From NCBI GenBank assembly GCA_965223815.1, contig OZ245019.1:4712001-4776000 (forward strand): a stretch of 64,000 bases of DNA. Direction: 5' to 3'. Position numbers and translations under genes: made by a program. Source of the DNA: HKST-UBA178 sp965223815. Lineage in GTDB: Bacteria; Pseudomonadota; Gammaproteobacteria; Chromatiales; Chromatiaceae. The notes under the pieces were generated by a model, which worked only from the letters and a program-made list of their open reading frames with translations, was not told the DNA's origin and ran no database searches. Below are positions 51,920-59,865 of this stretch, one piece after another. Within the stretch, counting starts at the first letter, position 1. Every line of letters begins with the position of its first letter.

Positions 51920-51999
51920 TAACGTTCTACATATGGGGCACGTAGCGAAGCAGAGTGTCCCAGTGAGCAACTGCGAACGACATGATGTGCTTGTTAGGA
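51920..51999 (-). other. attC
   Basis: TAACGTTCTACATATGGGGC ... GACATGATGTGCTTGTTAGG. Confidence 0.88.
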
Positions 52000-52003
52000 A
52001 ACA

Positions 52004-52441
52004 CTACATGCACTCTAACATTTGAACTTGCTCGTCTTCCGAGACTGAACGTGCTGACAAAACACTGCCATTCATCAGTACAACAATGCTCTCGATAGTG
52101 CCTGCTTCGCCATTAGATGGCATTAGCGTTACTATGAATCTACCAAGCGTTTTACTTTTTTCTGCATGCATAAATGAGGCTTCGTTAAAGTTAATATCGA
52201 GCACGCGATTAACACCCGGCTTATTTATACTAGCCCATTTTAACGCTATGTCTTTGGCGTCCTTTTCACTTAGCACCCTTTCGTTTTCCGCAATAGATAA
52301 CAGTTTGCTTTTGTACTCATCTATTACATAACTATTGTGTTTATCACCCCCCATTAGGATTACCAGTTTGTCGCATTCAGCTATAGTTGCCACTTGAGTA
52401 GCACATAGCAAAAAGAACACGATCAGCCTGATTAATGGCAT
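52004..52441 (-). CDS. exported hypothetical protein
   Basis: A 145-residue protein with a signal peptide (LIRLIVFFLLCATQVATIAE) and a small alpha/beta mature part (KSKLLSIAENERVLSEKDAK, GRFIVTLMPSNGEAGTIESI). Periplasmic or outer-membrane associated. No family recognised. Single-gene cassette. Confidence 0.7.
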   Translation of the reverse strand: MPLIRLIVFFLLCATQVATIAECDKLVILMGGDKHNSYVIDEYKSKLLSIAENERVLSEKDAKDIALKWASINKPGVNRVLDINFNEASFMHAEKSKTLGRFIVTLMPSNGEAGTIESIVVLMNGSVLSARSVSEDEQVQMLECM

Positions 52442-52451
52442 TTTTATTTCC

Positions 52452-52530
52452 TAACGCCTTGCTAATGGGCCGGAGCACGTAGTGCGAAGGTCCAGCCCCG
52501 AAGGGGCGATCATTGAGCAATTTGTTATGC
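52452..52530 (-). other. attC
   Basis: TAACGCCTTGCTAATGGGCC ... CATTGAGCAATTTGTTATG; CCCCGAAGGGG stem. Confidence 0.88.
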
Positions 52531-52532
52531 AT

Positions 52533-52943
52533 TTATTCAATGAAAGCTCCCATACTAAGGCGCTCCTCAGTAACAAAACCTATGGTTTTATAGAAAGCGG
52601 CTACTTCAGTGTTTGTTGAGCGTATTTGTAGATTAACCTTAATACAACCTAGCTCTTTTAATGATTGTATTGCATATTTTACAAGTGCTTCGCCGGTTCC
52701 ATTCCTACAATGCTCCTTTAAGACGGCAACTGCATACAACCACCCACGATGACCGTCATAACCCGCCATACATGCACCAACGAGATTGCCGTCATGCTGT
52801 GCTACGAAAATAAGATCGTCTACAGCAAGCTTTGCCTTGATGACAGCAGATGGTTCATTGTGCGGAGGGTCATCAGCGAAAACTGTATTCCATAGGCCAA
52901 TCAAAGCTCCTCTATCAGATTCGTGGTATTTCCGTATATTCAT
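52533..52943 (-). CDS. GNAT family acetyltransferase
   Basis: A 136-residue GNAT: MNIRKYHESDRGALIGLWNT, LVGACMAGYDGHRGWLYAVA, the acetyl-CoA loop EHCRNGTGEALVKYA and the C-terminal VNLQIRSTNTEVAAFYKTIG. ATG at 52943 follows GAGGAAG. Close in type to YpeA-like acetyltransferases; substrate unknown. GNATs are frequent in cassette arrays. Confidence 0.88.
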   Translation of the reverse strand: MNIRKYHESDRGALIGLWNTVFADDPPHNEPSAVIKAKLAVDDLIFVAQHDGNLVGACMAGYDGHRGWLYAVAVLKEHCRNGTGEALVKYAIQSLKELGCIKVNLQIRSTNTEVAAFYKTIGFVTEERLSMGAFIE

Positions 52944-52960
52944 AACTTCCTCAAGGTGCA

Positions 52961-53071
52961 TAACGCCCATGCTCAGTGAGCTAAAACGCGGAGCGGTGTT
53001 TGCGCAAAAATGGCGAAGCCATGCGCAAAAAGCCGCGCAGTGTTTGGGGTCCGCTGGAGCTGATTGTTAGA
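52961..53071 (-). other. long attC with inner hairpin
   Basis: TAACGCCCATGCTCAGTGAG ... GGAGCTGATTGTTAG; inner TTTGCGCAAAAATGGCGAAG then CCATGCGCAAAA stem. Confidence 0.9.
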
Positions 53072-53465
53072 TGCATATTGCCTCTTTTTTCCTTAGAAGG
53101 ATAAGCAGGTGAGTTGCGGTGATGGCTGGCAGAGCGAGACCCAATAAGAGATACGCATTTAGGAACATGGTGTGGTAACCCACATATGCAGTAGTGACGT
53201 AGCCAACAGCCACCATGCTCAGGACTACATTTCGACGGGGTTTGCTCGAACCAGCTTGCTTCAGAACTTCCTCACCTAATAGGAACAAACCAATGAGGCC
53301 AATAGTTCCTCCTGGAACGCCAAAGAAGACTACCTGGGTAAGTTGATCTTCAAAAATCCCTACATCACCGCGAATAATTCCGGCCAGTGGCACGAACCCA
53401 AGTGCCAGCACGATAGCGCTTGGTAGTGTGGACAAGAAAATTTGGTACGGAATCAAGGACTTCAT
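53067..53465 (-). CDS. small membrane protein, cassette gene
   Basis: A 132-residue protein with four spans (FLSTLPSAIVLALGFVPLAG, VVFFGVPGGTIGLIGLFLLG, VVLSMVAVGYVTTAYVGYH, LNAYLLLGLALPAITATHLL). Start MKSLIPYQ at 53465 is uncertain. The stop lies in the attC. Unknown family. Confidence 0.65.
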   Translation of the reverse strand: MKSLIPYQIFLSTLPSAIVLALGFVPLAGIIRGDVGIFEDQLTQVVFFGVPGGTIGLIGLFLLGEEVLKQAGSSKPRRNVVLSMVAVGYVTTAYVGYHTMFLNAYLLLGLALPAITATHLLILLRKKEAICI

Positions 53466-53476
53466 CCTTTTGCATC

Positions 53477-53554
53477 TAACGCTTTGGGTAAGGGGCCGCA
53501 GCGAAGCAGAGGTCCCAGCGACCGCAGGGAGCGAACTTGTCCCACTGGTTAGAT
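53477..53554 (-). other. attC of recurrent cassette copy 3
   Basis: TAACGCTTTGGGTAAGGGGC variant with CGCAGCGAAGCAGAGG and GACCGCAGGGAGCG loops; same type as the truncated site at 63943. Confidence 0.9.
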
Positions 53555-53863
53555 GGCCGATGTTTAGTAGACCACGATGGGTCAATACCGCAATGATGAG
53601 ACAACCCTTTTTTCATTCTTTTGCACTTCTTTTGAATGAGCGCCAGAGATACTACCTTCGGCGCAGATTTTCTTTACCTTAACTCAGCTAGTGCTTCCCC
53701 ACAATGACAGCACCGATAACACTATTGCAGCTGCCGGCACGTTGAATTCTTGTATTGGCAACTACCTTTCTACTACCAAGAACATCTCTATTCGGCTCCT
53801 CGAAAATGATTGCTATTAACACCAAACCTGCGTGCACCTACACCAGAATGCTTTTTGGCCATA
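53555..53863 (-). repeat. recurrent gene-less cassette, copy 3
   Basis: Body as in the other copies with scattered substitutions and small indels. The 24-codon frame MAKKHSGVGARRFGVNSNHF is at 53788-53862. Confidence 0.92.
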
Positions 53864-53944
53864 TAACGGTAGCGGTAACAGGCGCCGAGCAACGCGAGGC
53901 GTCCTTGTGAGCGCAAGCGAACGATGTTGACCGCTTGGTTATGC
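53864..53944 (-). other. attC
   Basis: TAACGGTAGCGGTAACAGGC ... GATGTTGACCGCTTGGTTATG. Confidence 0.88.
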
Positions 53945-53974
53945 GTGATAGTAATGGCGCGATTGTTCATTAAG

Positions 53975-54220
53975 TCACTTGTGGTCAAGCAGTAAGCGGT
54001 TTTCTCTATCGGTGTAACCCCTGCGTAGTTTAGAAGCTGTAACTATAGAGCACGAAACCTCACAGCCGCCGTCATCCGAAAACAAGTGGTGGTGCTCTAG
54101 GGTCTCTGGATCTTCGAGAAGTTCGGTCAGCTGGGCCACCAACTCGCGGGACTCGCGTTCGGTCAAGTAGAGTTGCGCTTGTGTTACGGCTGCGTCTGAT
54201 TCAACGTCTAAAAGTCGCAT
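53975..54220 (-). CDS. hypothetical protein, cassette gene
   Basis: An 81-residue acidic soluble protein (MRLLDVESDAAVTQAQLYLT, ESRELVAQLTELLEDPETLE, HHHLFSDDGG). ATG at 54220 has AGGAAG upstream. It resembles small conserved cassette proteins with a single helical N-terminal half and a short beta segment; no function known. Confidence 0.68.
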   Translation of the reverse strand: MRLLDVESDAAVTQAQLYLTERESRELVAQLTELLEDPETLEHHHLFSDDGGCEVSCSIVTASKLRRGYTDRENRLLLDHK

Positions 54221-54243
54221 GAGCACTTCCTATAATTCCCGCA

Positions 54244-54330
54244 TAACGCTATGCTAACCGGCGCGGAGCAGCAGCGCTGCGGAGCGTCCGAGTGAGCGGT
54301 AGCGAACGGTGTTGAGCATTTTGTTAAGCC
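54244..54330 (-). other. attC
   Basis: TAACGCTATGCTAACCGGCG ... GTGTTGAGCATTTTGTTAAG. Confidence 0.88.
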
Positions 54331-54650
54331 AGATTTTTTCCAAGAAGTTTATCAATTTCTTCCCAATCTAGTACTTTACGCAGCATGGGCCAATTCTGTC
54401 GTAGTCTGTAATATGTGGCCACGTCCCGAAAAAATAGTCCGGCGATAGCTCCGTAAAAAATATAGGAGGCAGTTGTGACTCCAAGTGTTAGGTCTGTGCT
54501 TATCAGGAAAGCAATGTATAGGGCAGCAAATATATAGCATTTCCAGCAGCGTAATACCCATCCAAAGAATGTGAGATCTTGATCCCTGTGATCCGAGTAA
54601 TATTGCAAAGTTTTAAGTTGAAATTTCCTTAACTTCATTAAATTGCTCAT
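54324..54650 (-). CDS. small membrane protein, cassette gene
   Basis: A 108-residue protein with two central spans (YIFAALYIAFLISTDLTLGV, ASYIFYGAIAGLFFRDVATY) and charged ends. Start at 54650 or 54638. The stop is in the attC. Unknown family. Confidence 0.65.
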   Translation of the reverse strand: MSNLMKLRKFQLKTLQYYSDHRDQDLTFFGWVLRCWKCYIFAALYIAFLISTDLTLGVTTASYIFYGAIAGLFFRDVATYYRLRQNWPMLRKVLDWEEIDKLLGKNLA

Positions 54651-54666
54651 TTCCCTTTGAGAGGCT

Positions 54667-54778
54667 TAACGCCCTTGTTCAGCGGGCCCGAACGTAGCGA
54701 GGCGTTTGCGCAACAATGCCGAAGGCATGCGCAATAAGCCGCGCGGAGTTTGGGGTCCGCTGGAACTATTTGTTATGT
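54667..54778 (-). other. long attC with inner hairpin
   Basis: TAACGCCCTTGTTCAGCGGG ... GGAACTATTTGTTATG; inner ATGCCGAAGGCAT is a compensated version of ATGGCGAAGCCAT in the other long sites. Confidence 0.9.
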
Positions 54779-55203
54779 TTTTCAGTGCAAGTGAGATCAC
54801 CAGCAATCCATCTCTTAATATCTGCACTGTTGCTCAATGCGCAGCCTTCACAATCCAACTCTCGCGTTTCAATAGAGGACCCATCCTGTTCTTGAGACAC
54901 TATAGCCAGAAAGAAAGGCTCCAAACGACCAAGGTCAGGGGCAACTCTCCGTGCGGAAACAACCTGACCCCTAATATCATTCAAATTTAGTTCAACTACT
55001 ACACCATCGTTGAACCAGCCCCACTCCTTTGTCCAGCACTGCCGCCCCATCTTGTAGATTAGAGTCGTGACATCTTCGGGCTTCATGTTTGTTGGCACAT
55101 TGCCCGTTGGTTTTACTACTGCAGGAGAGCACCCAAGAAACCAAATAACCGAAACCGCGATCAATGTTGCCTTTTTCACAGAAGACTCGAATACAGCTAC
55201 CAC
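54766..55203 (-). CDS. lipoprotein, second gene of a two-gene cassette
   Basis: A 145-residue lipoprotein (LIAVSVIWFLGCSPAVVKPT, lipobox FLGC) with cysteine pairs (GRQCWTKEWG, ELDCEGCALS) and a tail WIAGDLTC. The GTG start at 55203 overlaps the stop of the upstream gene (TAGTG). The shared W-x-AGDLTC ending, and QCW motif, with its neighbour show the two are paralogues. No attC lies between them. Confidence 0.72.
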   Translation of the reverse strand: MVAVFESSVKKATLIAVSVIWFLGCSPAVVKPTGNVPTNMKPEDVTTLIYKMGRQCWTKEWGWFNDGVVVELNLNDIRGQVVSARRVAPDLGRLEPFFLAIVSQEQDGSSIETRELDCEGCALSNSADIKRWIAGDLTCTEKHNK

Positions 55204-55625
55204 TACAAAGCTCCTAGATTACTGCAAGTCAAATCACCAGCCACCCAACGCTTCAGGTCTTCTTCCAGCGGCACATCACAGCCCGCCAAGCACTTGCTTT
55301 TTTTGGAAGATACAACTGTTTTTCCATTCCTTTCGACTATATCTACCGTGAAAAACGGCGCAGGAGGACGATTTTGGGAGTTGTACCTGAAATTGACCGT
55401 TATCTGAGAATGCGTTGGCGATAGTTTTGTGCCATTAACTTGCCTTCCGACAAGGACGGCTCCATCTGTTGAGTACCAACATTGCTCAGCTAGTTTAAAC
55501 AGCCTCTTCGCTACAACTTCCGATTGCGCATCCTCTATGATGTCGAGGCTTGTTGGACGTGGTTGTGGCATCGCGCAAGCCCCCAACACCACCGAAGACA
55601 TAAACAGAGCGCCTATCCTTTTCAT
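55203..55625 (-). CDS. lipoprotein, first gene of a two-gene cassette
   Basis: A 140-residue lipoprotein (MKRIGALFMSSVVLGACAMP, lipobox LGAC), LAEQCWYSTDGAVLVGRQVN, a CLAGCDVP motif and the tail RWVAGDLTC. Paralogous to the next gene, with overlapping stop/start. Envelope location; function unknown. Confidence 0.75.
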   Translation of the reverse strand: MKRIGALFMSSVVLGACAMPQPRPTSLDIIEDAQSEVVAKRLFKLAEQCWYSTDGAVLVGRQVNGTKLSPTHSQITVNFRYNSQNRPPAPFFTVDIVERNGKTVVSSKKSKCLAGCDVPLEEDLKRWVAGDLTCSNLGAL

Positions 55626-55656
55626 AAATGCTCCTAGCTCAATTCTTTTTTAAACA

Positions 55657-55738
55657 TAACGCCAGTAATAAGGGGCCTCGGCGAAGCCGAGGTCCCAGCA
55701 GCCCCGAAGGGGATGCGCCTTGATTTTCTTGTTAGGCC
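55657..55738 (-). other. attC
   Basis: TAACGCCAGTAATAAGGGGC ... CTTGATTTTCTTGTTAGGC; intact counterpart of the split site at 42420. Confidence 0.92.
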
Positions 55739-55745
55739 TATTCAC

Positions 55746-56171
55746 CTAAAGCCGTTTATCCCACATGCTTTTCTTTACACTGGCTAGCGATATTTCAGCA
55801 ATTGGAAGACCGGAGTAGTCTTCACCATATCGAAGGTAATAGGCATTTCCTGCTTCAAGCTCCATGCCTAGGGATACGGAAACGGGTTCAGGGATTCCCA
55901 TTGTGTATCCCTGCGCTTTGAATATGTGATGCCCAGGGGGCACGCGAGTAATAATAGAAGCACCATTGGGAAGGCTTCCTAAATACTTCCCATCCATTGT
56001 GATTCGATTATCGACAGCTATTCCTAAGGGTATTGACCGTTTGATTCTATAGATATGCACTTTTGCAGAGTTATCTGCAGTAAGCGCGGAGGAAGGTATG
56101 TACGGAACTGTCTGATTGCAGCCGACCAGCATCAGCACAGCCAGAAAACCAATAATCTTGAAAATGTTCAC
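55746..56171 (-). CDS. DUF2846-type lipoprotein (intact copy)
   Basis: A 141-residue lipoprotein: signal and lipobox (IIGFLAVLMLVGCNQTVPYI), then a beta-rich DUF2846-like domain (AKVHIYRIKRSIPLGIAVDN, MDGKYLGSLPNGASIITRVP, GHHIFKAQGYT). Probably in the envelope. The cassette is duplicated; the other copy at 43882-44300 has a 7-bp deletion. Confidence 0.82.
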   Translation of the reverse strand: MNIFKIIGFLAVLMLVGCNQTVPYIPSSALTADNSAKVHIYRIKRSIPLGIAVDNRITMDGKYLGSLPNGASIITRVPPGHHIFKAQGYTMGIPEPVSVSLGMELEAGNAYYLRYGEDYSGLPIAEISLASVKKSMWDKRL

Positions 56172-56193
56172 GAAATCTCCTTTTTCTTAGGCC

Positions 56194-56256
56194 TAACGGT
56201 TAAGTTCAGCGGACGGCGCAGCAGTTTGCGCTGATCCGCTGGAATGATTTGTTATA
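56194..56256 (-). other. attC
   Basis: TAACGGTTAAGTTCAGCGGA ... ATCCGCTGGAATGATTTGTTATAC. Confidence 0.9.
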
Positions 56257-56638
56257 CCTGTTCTAAAACACAGTCAACTTCCGTTTCTACCAACCAGGCT
56301 GGATCAATAAAGCGACTCACTTCAACAAAAGTGCATGCCGGCTTGATTTTGGAGAATAGCTCACCATGAGCCCTTGCAGCTTCTTCCCAACTAGAAATAT
56401 CTGTGAGCATTATACGAGTCCTGACGATATCGGATACATTACCGCCAGCCTCCTCAATCGCGCGGAGAGATAACTCCAAGCAATACTTCGTTTGACCATA
56501 AACATCTCCGGGACATGCAGTTTCTCCATCTTTTATTGGAGCTGTACCAGAGACAGCGATTAAATTCCCGACTCTGCATGCACGTGAAAAACCGATTGGT
56601 TCTTCTAAATGGGAACCTGAGCTAACCAGTTTTCTCAT
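56252..56638 (-). CDS. RidA/YjgF family protein
   Basis: A 128-residue Rid-family protein: GFSRACRVGNLIAVSGTAPI, GDVYGQTKYCLELSLRAIEE, IVRTRIMLTDISSWEEAARA with the conserved arginine, and PACTFVEVSRFIDPAWLVET. Family members hydrolyse reactive enamine/imine intermediates from PLP enzymes; this one may belong to a non-RidA subgroup. Stop in attC. Confidence 0.88.
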   Translation of the reverse strand: MRKLVSSGSHLEEPIGFSRACRVGNLIAVSGTAPIKDGETACPGDVYGQTKYCLELSLRAIEEAGGNVSDIVRTRIMLTDISSWEEAARAHGELFSKIKPACTFVEVSRFIDPAWLVETEVDCVLEQV

Positions 56639-56656
56639 TCACTTCCTCTGAAGGTA

Positions 56657-56736
56657 TAACGATTTGGGTAAGGGGCGGATGGCGAAGCCGACGTCCCGCG
56701 CAGGCCCGAAGGGCCGGAGTGAACTTGACCTACTTG
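56657..56736 (-). other. attC interrupted near R'' by IS110-family element
   Basis: TAACGATTTGGGTAAGGGGC ... GAACTTGACCTACTTG; the closing TTAGG is at 57921 after the insertion. Confidence 0.85.
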
Positions 56737-57920
56737 TATGTTTCATTTATCCCCAATAAGCGATTAGTGTGGGCCCATAACCTGCAGCAACAGGTTATCG
56801 ATGCAGTAGCCCGATTGAGCGTCGGCTCCAGCATGGCTGAGACCGTTAACAAGCGTGTGGCACTGCATTGATTCACTTTCTATCTCGAACAGTCGAATGG
56901 GCCCACGAGCCCGAATTTAGCAAGGGTGAGGTCTTTGAACAATGCCTAAGAGTAAAGAGAAATCCGTGAACGTCGGCATCGATGTCGGTAAAACTCAGTT
57001 GGATGTGGTCATCCATGAGCGGAAACTCCATTTCAATTCCCCTAATGATGCAGCCGGTGTCAGATACATTATCGGTCGTCTGAGCCGCTATACAGTCGAG
57101 CGAGTCGTCGTAGAGGCCACCGGGCGCAGAGAGTACGCTTTTGTGCTGGCTGCTGCTGAAAAAGGATTGCCGGTTATCATCAGCCAACCTATTAAGGTCC
57201 GGCGCTATGCAGGAGCTGCTGGAATATTGGCCAAGACGGATAAGATCGATGCTCGGGTGCTGGCCGAATATGCTGCCGTGATGCACCCGGAGATTCGACC
57301 TATTGCACTCGGAAATATCCGTAAGATCAAAGATATGACCGCTCGTCGACGCCAGCTCATCGAGATGAGCACTATGGAGAAAAACCGTCTCGACGTTATG
57401 CCCCGATTCCTGGCCGCCGACATCCGTCGTCATATTCGCCACATCCAGTCCCAAATCGACAAGCTCGACCGGCAAATCGCCGTGCTGGTGGAGCAAATCG
57501 ATGAATGGCGAGTAAAACGCGATATCCTTCTCTCCGTACCTGGTATCGGTACCCAGGTCGTCAATACTCTGCTGGCCGATCTGCCAGAACTCGGCATGCT
57601 TACCAACAAACAGATCGCCGCCTTGGTCGGTGTCGCTCCCTTCAATCGCGACAGTGGTGCTTTCAGAGGAAAGCGTAGGATACGGGGTGGAAGAGCCTCT
57701 GTAAGGACCGTGTTGTTTATGGCTATGTTGACTTCCATTCAACATAATATTCTCATTCGTAATACCTACCAGCGACTAATTGCCAACGGTAAACACAAAA
57801 AGGTCGCGCTCACTGCTTGTATGCGAAAAATGATTACCATCCTTAATTCCATGCTACGCGATAACACCATGTGGAATGAAAAACATGCTTAGCAGGTTGA
57901 CAAGACATCACAGTCGCTTG
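56737..57920 (+). mobile_element. IS110-family element inserted in an attC
   Basis: About 1.18 kb between CTTG (56733-56736) and CTTG-TTAGG (57917-57925). Insertion into a fixed attC position in one orientation is the habit of the IS1111-attC group. Exact ends are uncertain because this family lacks simple terminal repeats. Confidence 0.75.
56942..57892 (+). CDS. IS110-family transposase (DEDD)
   Basis: A 316-residue DEDD transposase: VNVGIDVGKTQLDVVIHERK, VEATGRREYAFVLAAAEKGL, AKTDKIDARVLAEYAAVMHP, then transposase_20 with LLSVPGIGTQVVNTLLADLP, ALVGVAPFNRDSGAF and GRASVRTVLFMAMLTSIQHN. Intact; shorter than the copy inside IS3 and only distantly related. Confidence 0.93.
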   Translation: MPKSKEKSVNVGIDVGKTQLDVVIHERKLHFNSPNDAAGVRYIIGRLSRYTVERVVVEATGRREYAFVLAAAEKGLPVIISQPIKVRRYAGAAGILAKTDKIDARVLAEYAAVMHPEIRPIALGNIRKIKDMTARRRQLIEMSTMEKNRLDVMPRFLAADIRRHIRHIQSQIDKLDRQIAVLVEQIDEWRVKRDILLSVPGIGTQVVNTLLADLPELGMLTNKQIAALVGVAPFNRDSGAFRGKRRIRGGRASVRTVLFMAMLTSIQHNILIRNTYQRLIANGKHKKVALTACMRKMITILNSMLRDNTMWNEKHA

Positions 57921-57932
57921 TTAGGTGTGTTT

Positions 57933-58307
57933 TCACCTGAACATTCCATCGCAAACTCGGCAATTCCAATCGCCTCCGTATGCTCCCGGGACGTGTTGCA
58001 AGCGAATTTCCTTACTTGTGGCATCGTAGCAAGTGGGGCAGAAAGGCCCCTCTTGTTCCCCGTTTTCGTTTTCTCTGAAGTATTTCCCTTCTACGTACTT
58101 GAGCTCATTTTTGGCATTGAGCAATCTTTGTAGTTCGGAAATCTTTTCAGCGTTTTCTGCTGCTTCAATTTTCGCATCCGCAAGGGCACTAATTAGCTCT
58201 GCCATTTGAAGCTTAATATGAGCATCATCGATTGCATCAGTTGCAACCTTCAGTGCCTTTGCCACATCCCAAGCTGCTTTAAGCCCTGTTACGTATTCTG
58301 CAACCAT
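57933..58307 (-). CDS. coiled-coil zinc-ribbon protein, cassette gene
   Basis: A 124-residue protein: helical N-terminal half (ELISALADAKIEAAENAEKI, SELQRLLNAKNEL) and a C-terminal zinc ribbon with C-P-T-C in GPFCPTCYDATSKE and C-R-V-C in DWNCRVCDGMFR. Such small proteins are widespread on mobile DNA; no function established. Its attC is split by the IS110-family element. Confidence 0.72.
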   Translation of the reverse strand: MVAEYVTGLKAAWDVAKALKVATDAIDDAHIKLQMAELISALADAKIEAAENAEKISELQRLLNAKNELKYVEGKYFRENENGEQEGPFCPTCYDATSKEIRLQHVPGAYGGDWNCRVCDGMFR

Positions 58308-58329
58308 TTCGATTGTTCTTTTTTACACC

Positions 58330-58415
58330 TAACGCTGCCATAACCGGCCGGAAAACCGCGATGCGGTTTGGAGGTCCAGCCCACGGAGTGGGCGTTGGTT
58401 AATGGCCTTGTTATA
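58330..58415 (-). other. attC
   Basis: TAACGCTGCCATAACCGGCC ... GTTGGTTAATGGCCTTGTTAT; AACCGCGATGCGGTT stem. Confidence 0.9.
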
Positions 58416-58417
58416 TT

Positions 58418-58870
58418 TCATTTAAACGACCTACGCTCACGCTTCTGCCTTTGATACAAACCAGATACTATGAATGAAATGGCAAGACCAGCGATCATAC
58501 CGATGCCCTTAGCAGGTGCTCCCATCAACGATTGACCGGAGGATGTGGCAAATAGGGAAAATACCACCATAGATGCAAATATGATTAGGCCTGACACTAT
58601 CAGCGCTTGCCAAGGTACAAGAGTAAGTTTTGATGCCTGGCGGTCGATGAGCAGTAAGCGATAGCCAGAAAATACCAACACGACACCAAAACCCAGCAGG
58701 AGTGAAAAGAAGATGGCTAGGTTTTCTACTCCCACTCTTTGAGCCGTGAGCACTTCTTCTACAATTTGATATCCAATAACACCACCCAACAATGAGAGCA
58801 CTATACCTAGCAGTAGGACTACTGCTCCGATAATTCTCCACAGTGGTCGAGGTAATGAATCAGGATTCAT
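58418..58870 (-). CDS. small membrane protein, cassette gene
   Basis: A 150-residue protein with four spans (WRIIGAVVLLLGIVLSLLGG, LAIFFSLLLGFGVVLVFSGY, WQALIVSGLIIFASMVVFSL, GIGMIAGLAISFIVSGLY) and a basic tail. ATG at 58870; the longer frame reads through attC and is rejected. Unknown. Confidence 0.7.
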   Translation of the reverse strand: MNPDSLPRPLWRIIGAVVLLLGIVLSLLGGVIGYQIVEEVLTAQRVGVENLAIFFSLLLGFGVVLVFSGYRLLLIDRQASKLTLVPWQALIVSGLIIFASMVVFSLFATSSGQSLMGAPAKGIGMIAGLAISFIVSGLYQRQKRERRSFK

Positions 58871-58879
58871 TTTGAAATA

Positions 58880-58966
58880 TAACGCTTTGGGTAAGGGGCG
58901 GATGGCGAAGCCAGACGTCCCGCGCAGGGCCGAAGGCCCGGAGCGAACTTGACCCACTGGTTAGAT
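58880..58966 (-). other. attC of recurrent cassette copy 4
   Basis: Same sequence type as 39933-40019. Confidence 0.92.
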
Positions 58967-59274
58967 GGCCGGTGTTTAGTAGACCACGATGGGTCAATAC
59001 CACAATGATGAGATAACCCTTTGTTCATTCTTTTGCACTTCTTTAAATGAGCACCAGAGATACTACCTTCGACGCAGATTTTATTTACCTTAACTCAGCT
59101 AGTGCTTCCCCACAATGACAGCACCGGTAACACTTCTGTAACTGCCGGCACGTTGAATTCTCGTATTGGCAACTACCTTTCTATTACCAAGAACACCACT
59201 ATTCGGCTCTTGGAAAATAATTGCTATTAACACCAAACCTGCGTGCACCTATACAGGAATGCTTTTTGGCCATA
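58967..59274 (-). repeat. recurrent gene-less cassette, copy 4
   Basis: Body as in copies 2-6. The minus-strand start frame reads MAKKHSCIGARRFGVNSNYF. The GCGCCAGA stem of copies 2 and 5 is broken here. Confidence 0.92.
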
Positions 59275-59358
59275 TAACGTTGTGGTAACGGGCAGCTGGA
59301 GCGCAGCGTAGGCTGTCCCAGCGAACGATAGTGAGCGTTGTTTACCACCTTGTTATGC
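59275..59358 (-). other. attC
   Basis: TAACGTTGTGGTAACGGGCA ... GTTGTTTACCACCTTGTTATG. Confidence 0.9.
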
Positions 59359-59787
59359 GCCTCGCTCGCTTAGCAAGTGTGCACCTGGATAGAACGACAA
59401 ATAATCATTGCTATCCACCAGTTGTGATACCGCCTTCTTTACTTGTGGCGACATAGATTTCAAGGTCTCTTGAACGAGCGAAACTCTATGCTCTATTTCG
59501 TGGCCTAGTAAGGCTTCAGCCCATTCAGAAGCTTCAGATACTAACCTTGGCATTTCTTCCAATACGGCCCTAACAATTATCCTTTCGTCTCCTGTAGCTA
59601 AAACGCTTTCTACACGCTCCTGTGTTCCGTAATCAAGTTTGGCCGAATAGGTTTTCAGGAGTATTTTGGCTGTATTCAGATCAACCTTATCAGCCGCTTG
59701 ATCTACCAAAGAGAGAAATTCATTTTCTTCATCTTCGGTTTCTCTCTTAGATGCAGCTAGCAGCCTATTTTCCCAATCCTTATCCAT
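59353..59787 (-). CDS. acidic helical hypothetical protein
   Basis: A 144-residue, helix-rich acidic protein (MDKDWENRLLAASKRETEDE, LVSEASEWAEALLGHEIEHR, MSPQVKKAVSQLVDSNDYLS). The composition resembles small immunity proteins, but no family is recognised. Stop inside attC. Confidence 0.68.
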   Translation of the reverse strand: MDKDWENRLLAASKRETEDEENEFLSLVDQAADKVDLNTAKILLKTYSAKLDYGTQERVESVLATGDERIIVRAVLEEMPRLVSEASEWAEALLGHEIEHRVSLVQETLKSMSPQVKKAVSQLVDSNDYLSFYPGAHLLSERGA

Positions 59788-59800
59788 TTCTCTTTACGCA

Positions 59801-59855
59801 TAACGGTTGAGACCAGCGGCGGCGAAGCCGTCCGACTGAGGCGATTTGTTAGCGC
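59801..59855 (-). other. attC
   Basis: TAACGGTTGAGACCAGCGGC ... GTCCGACTGAGGCGATTTGTTAG. Confidence 0.85.
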
Positions 59856-59865
59856 GCTTACCCAC

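Noticed and set aside
56873..57745. A 290-codon minus-strand frame opposite the IS110 transposase.
   Set aside because: Fully antisense to a clearly coding DEDD transposase; no recognisable domain.
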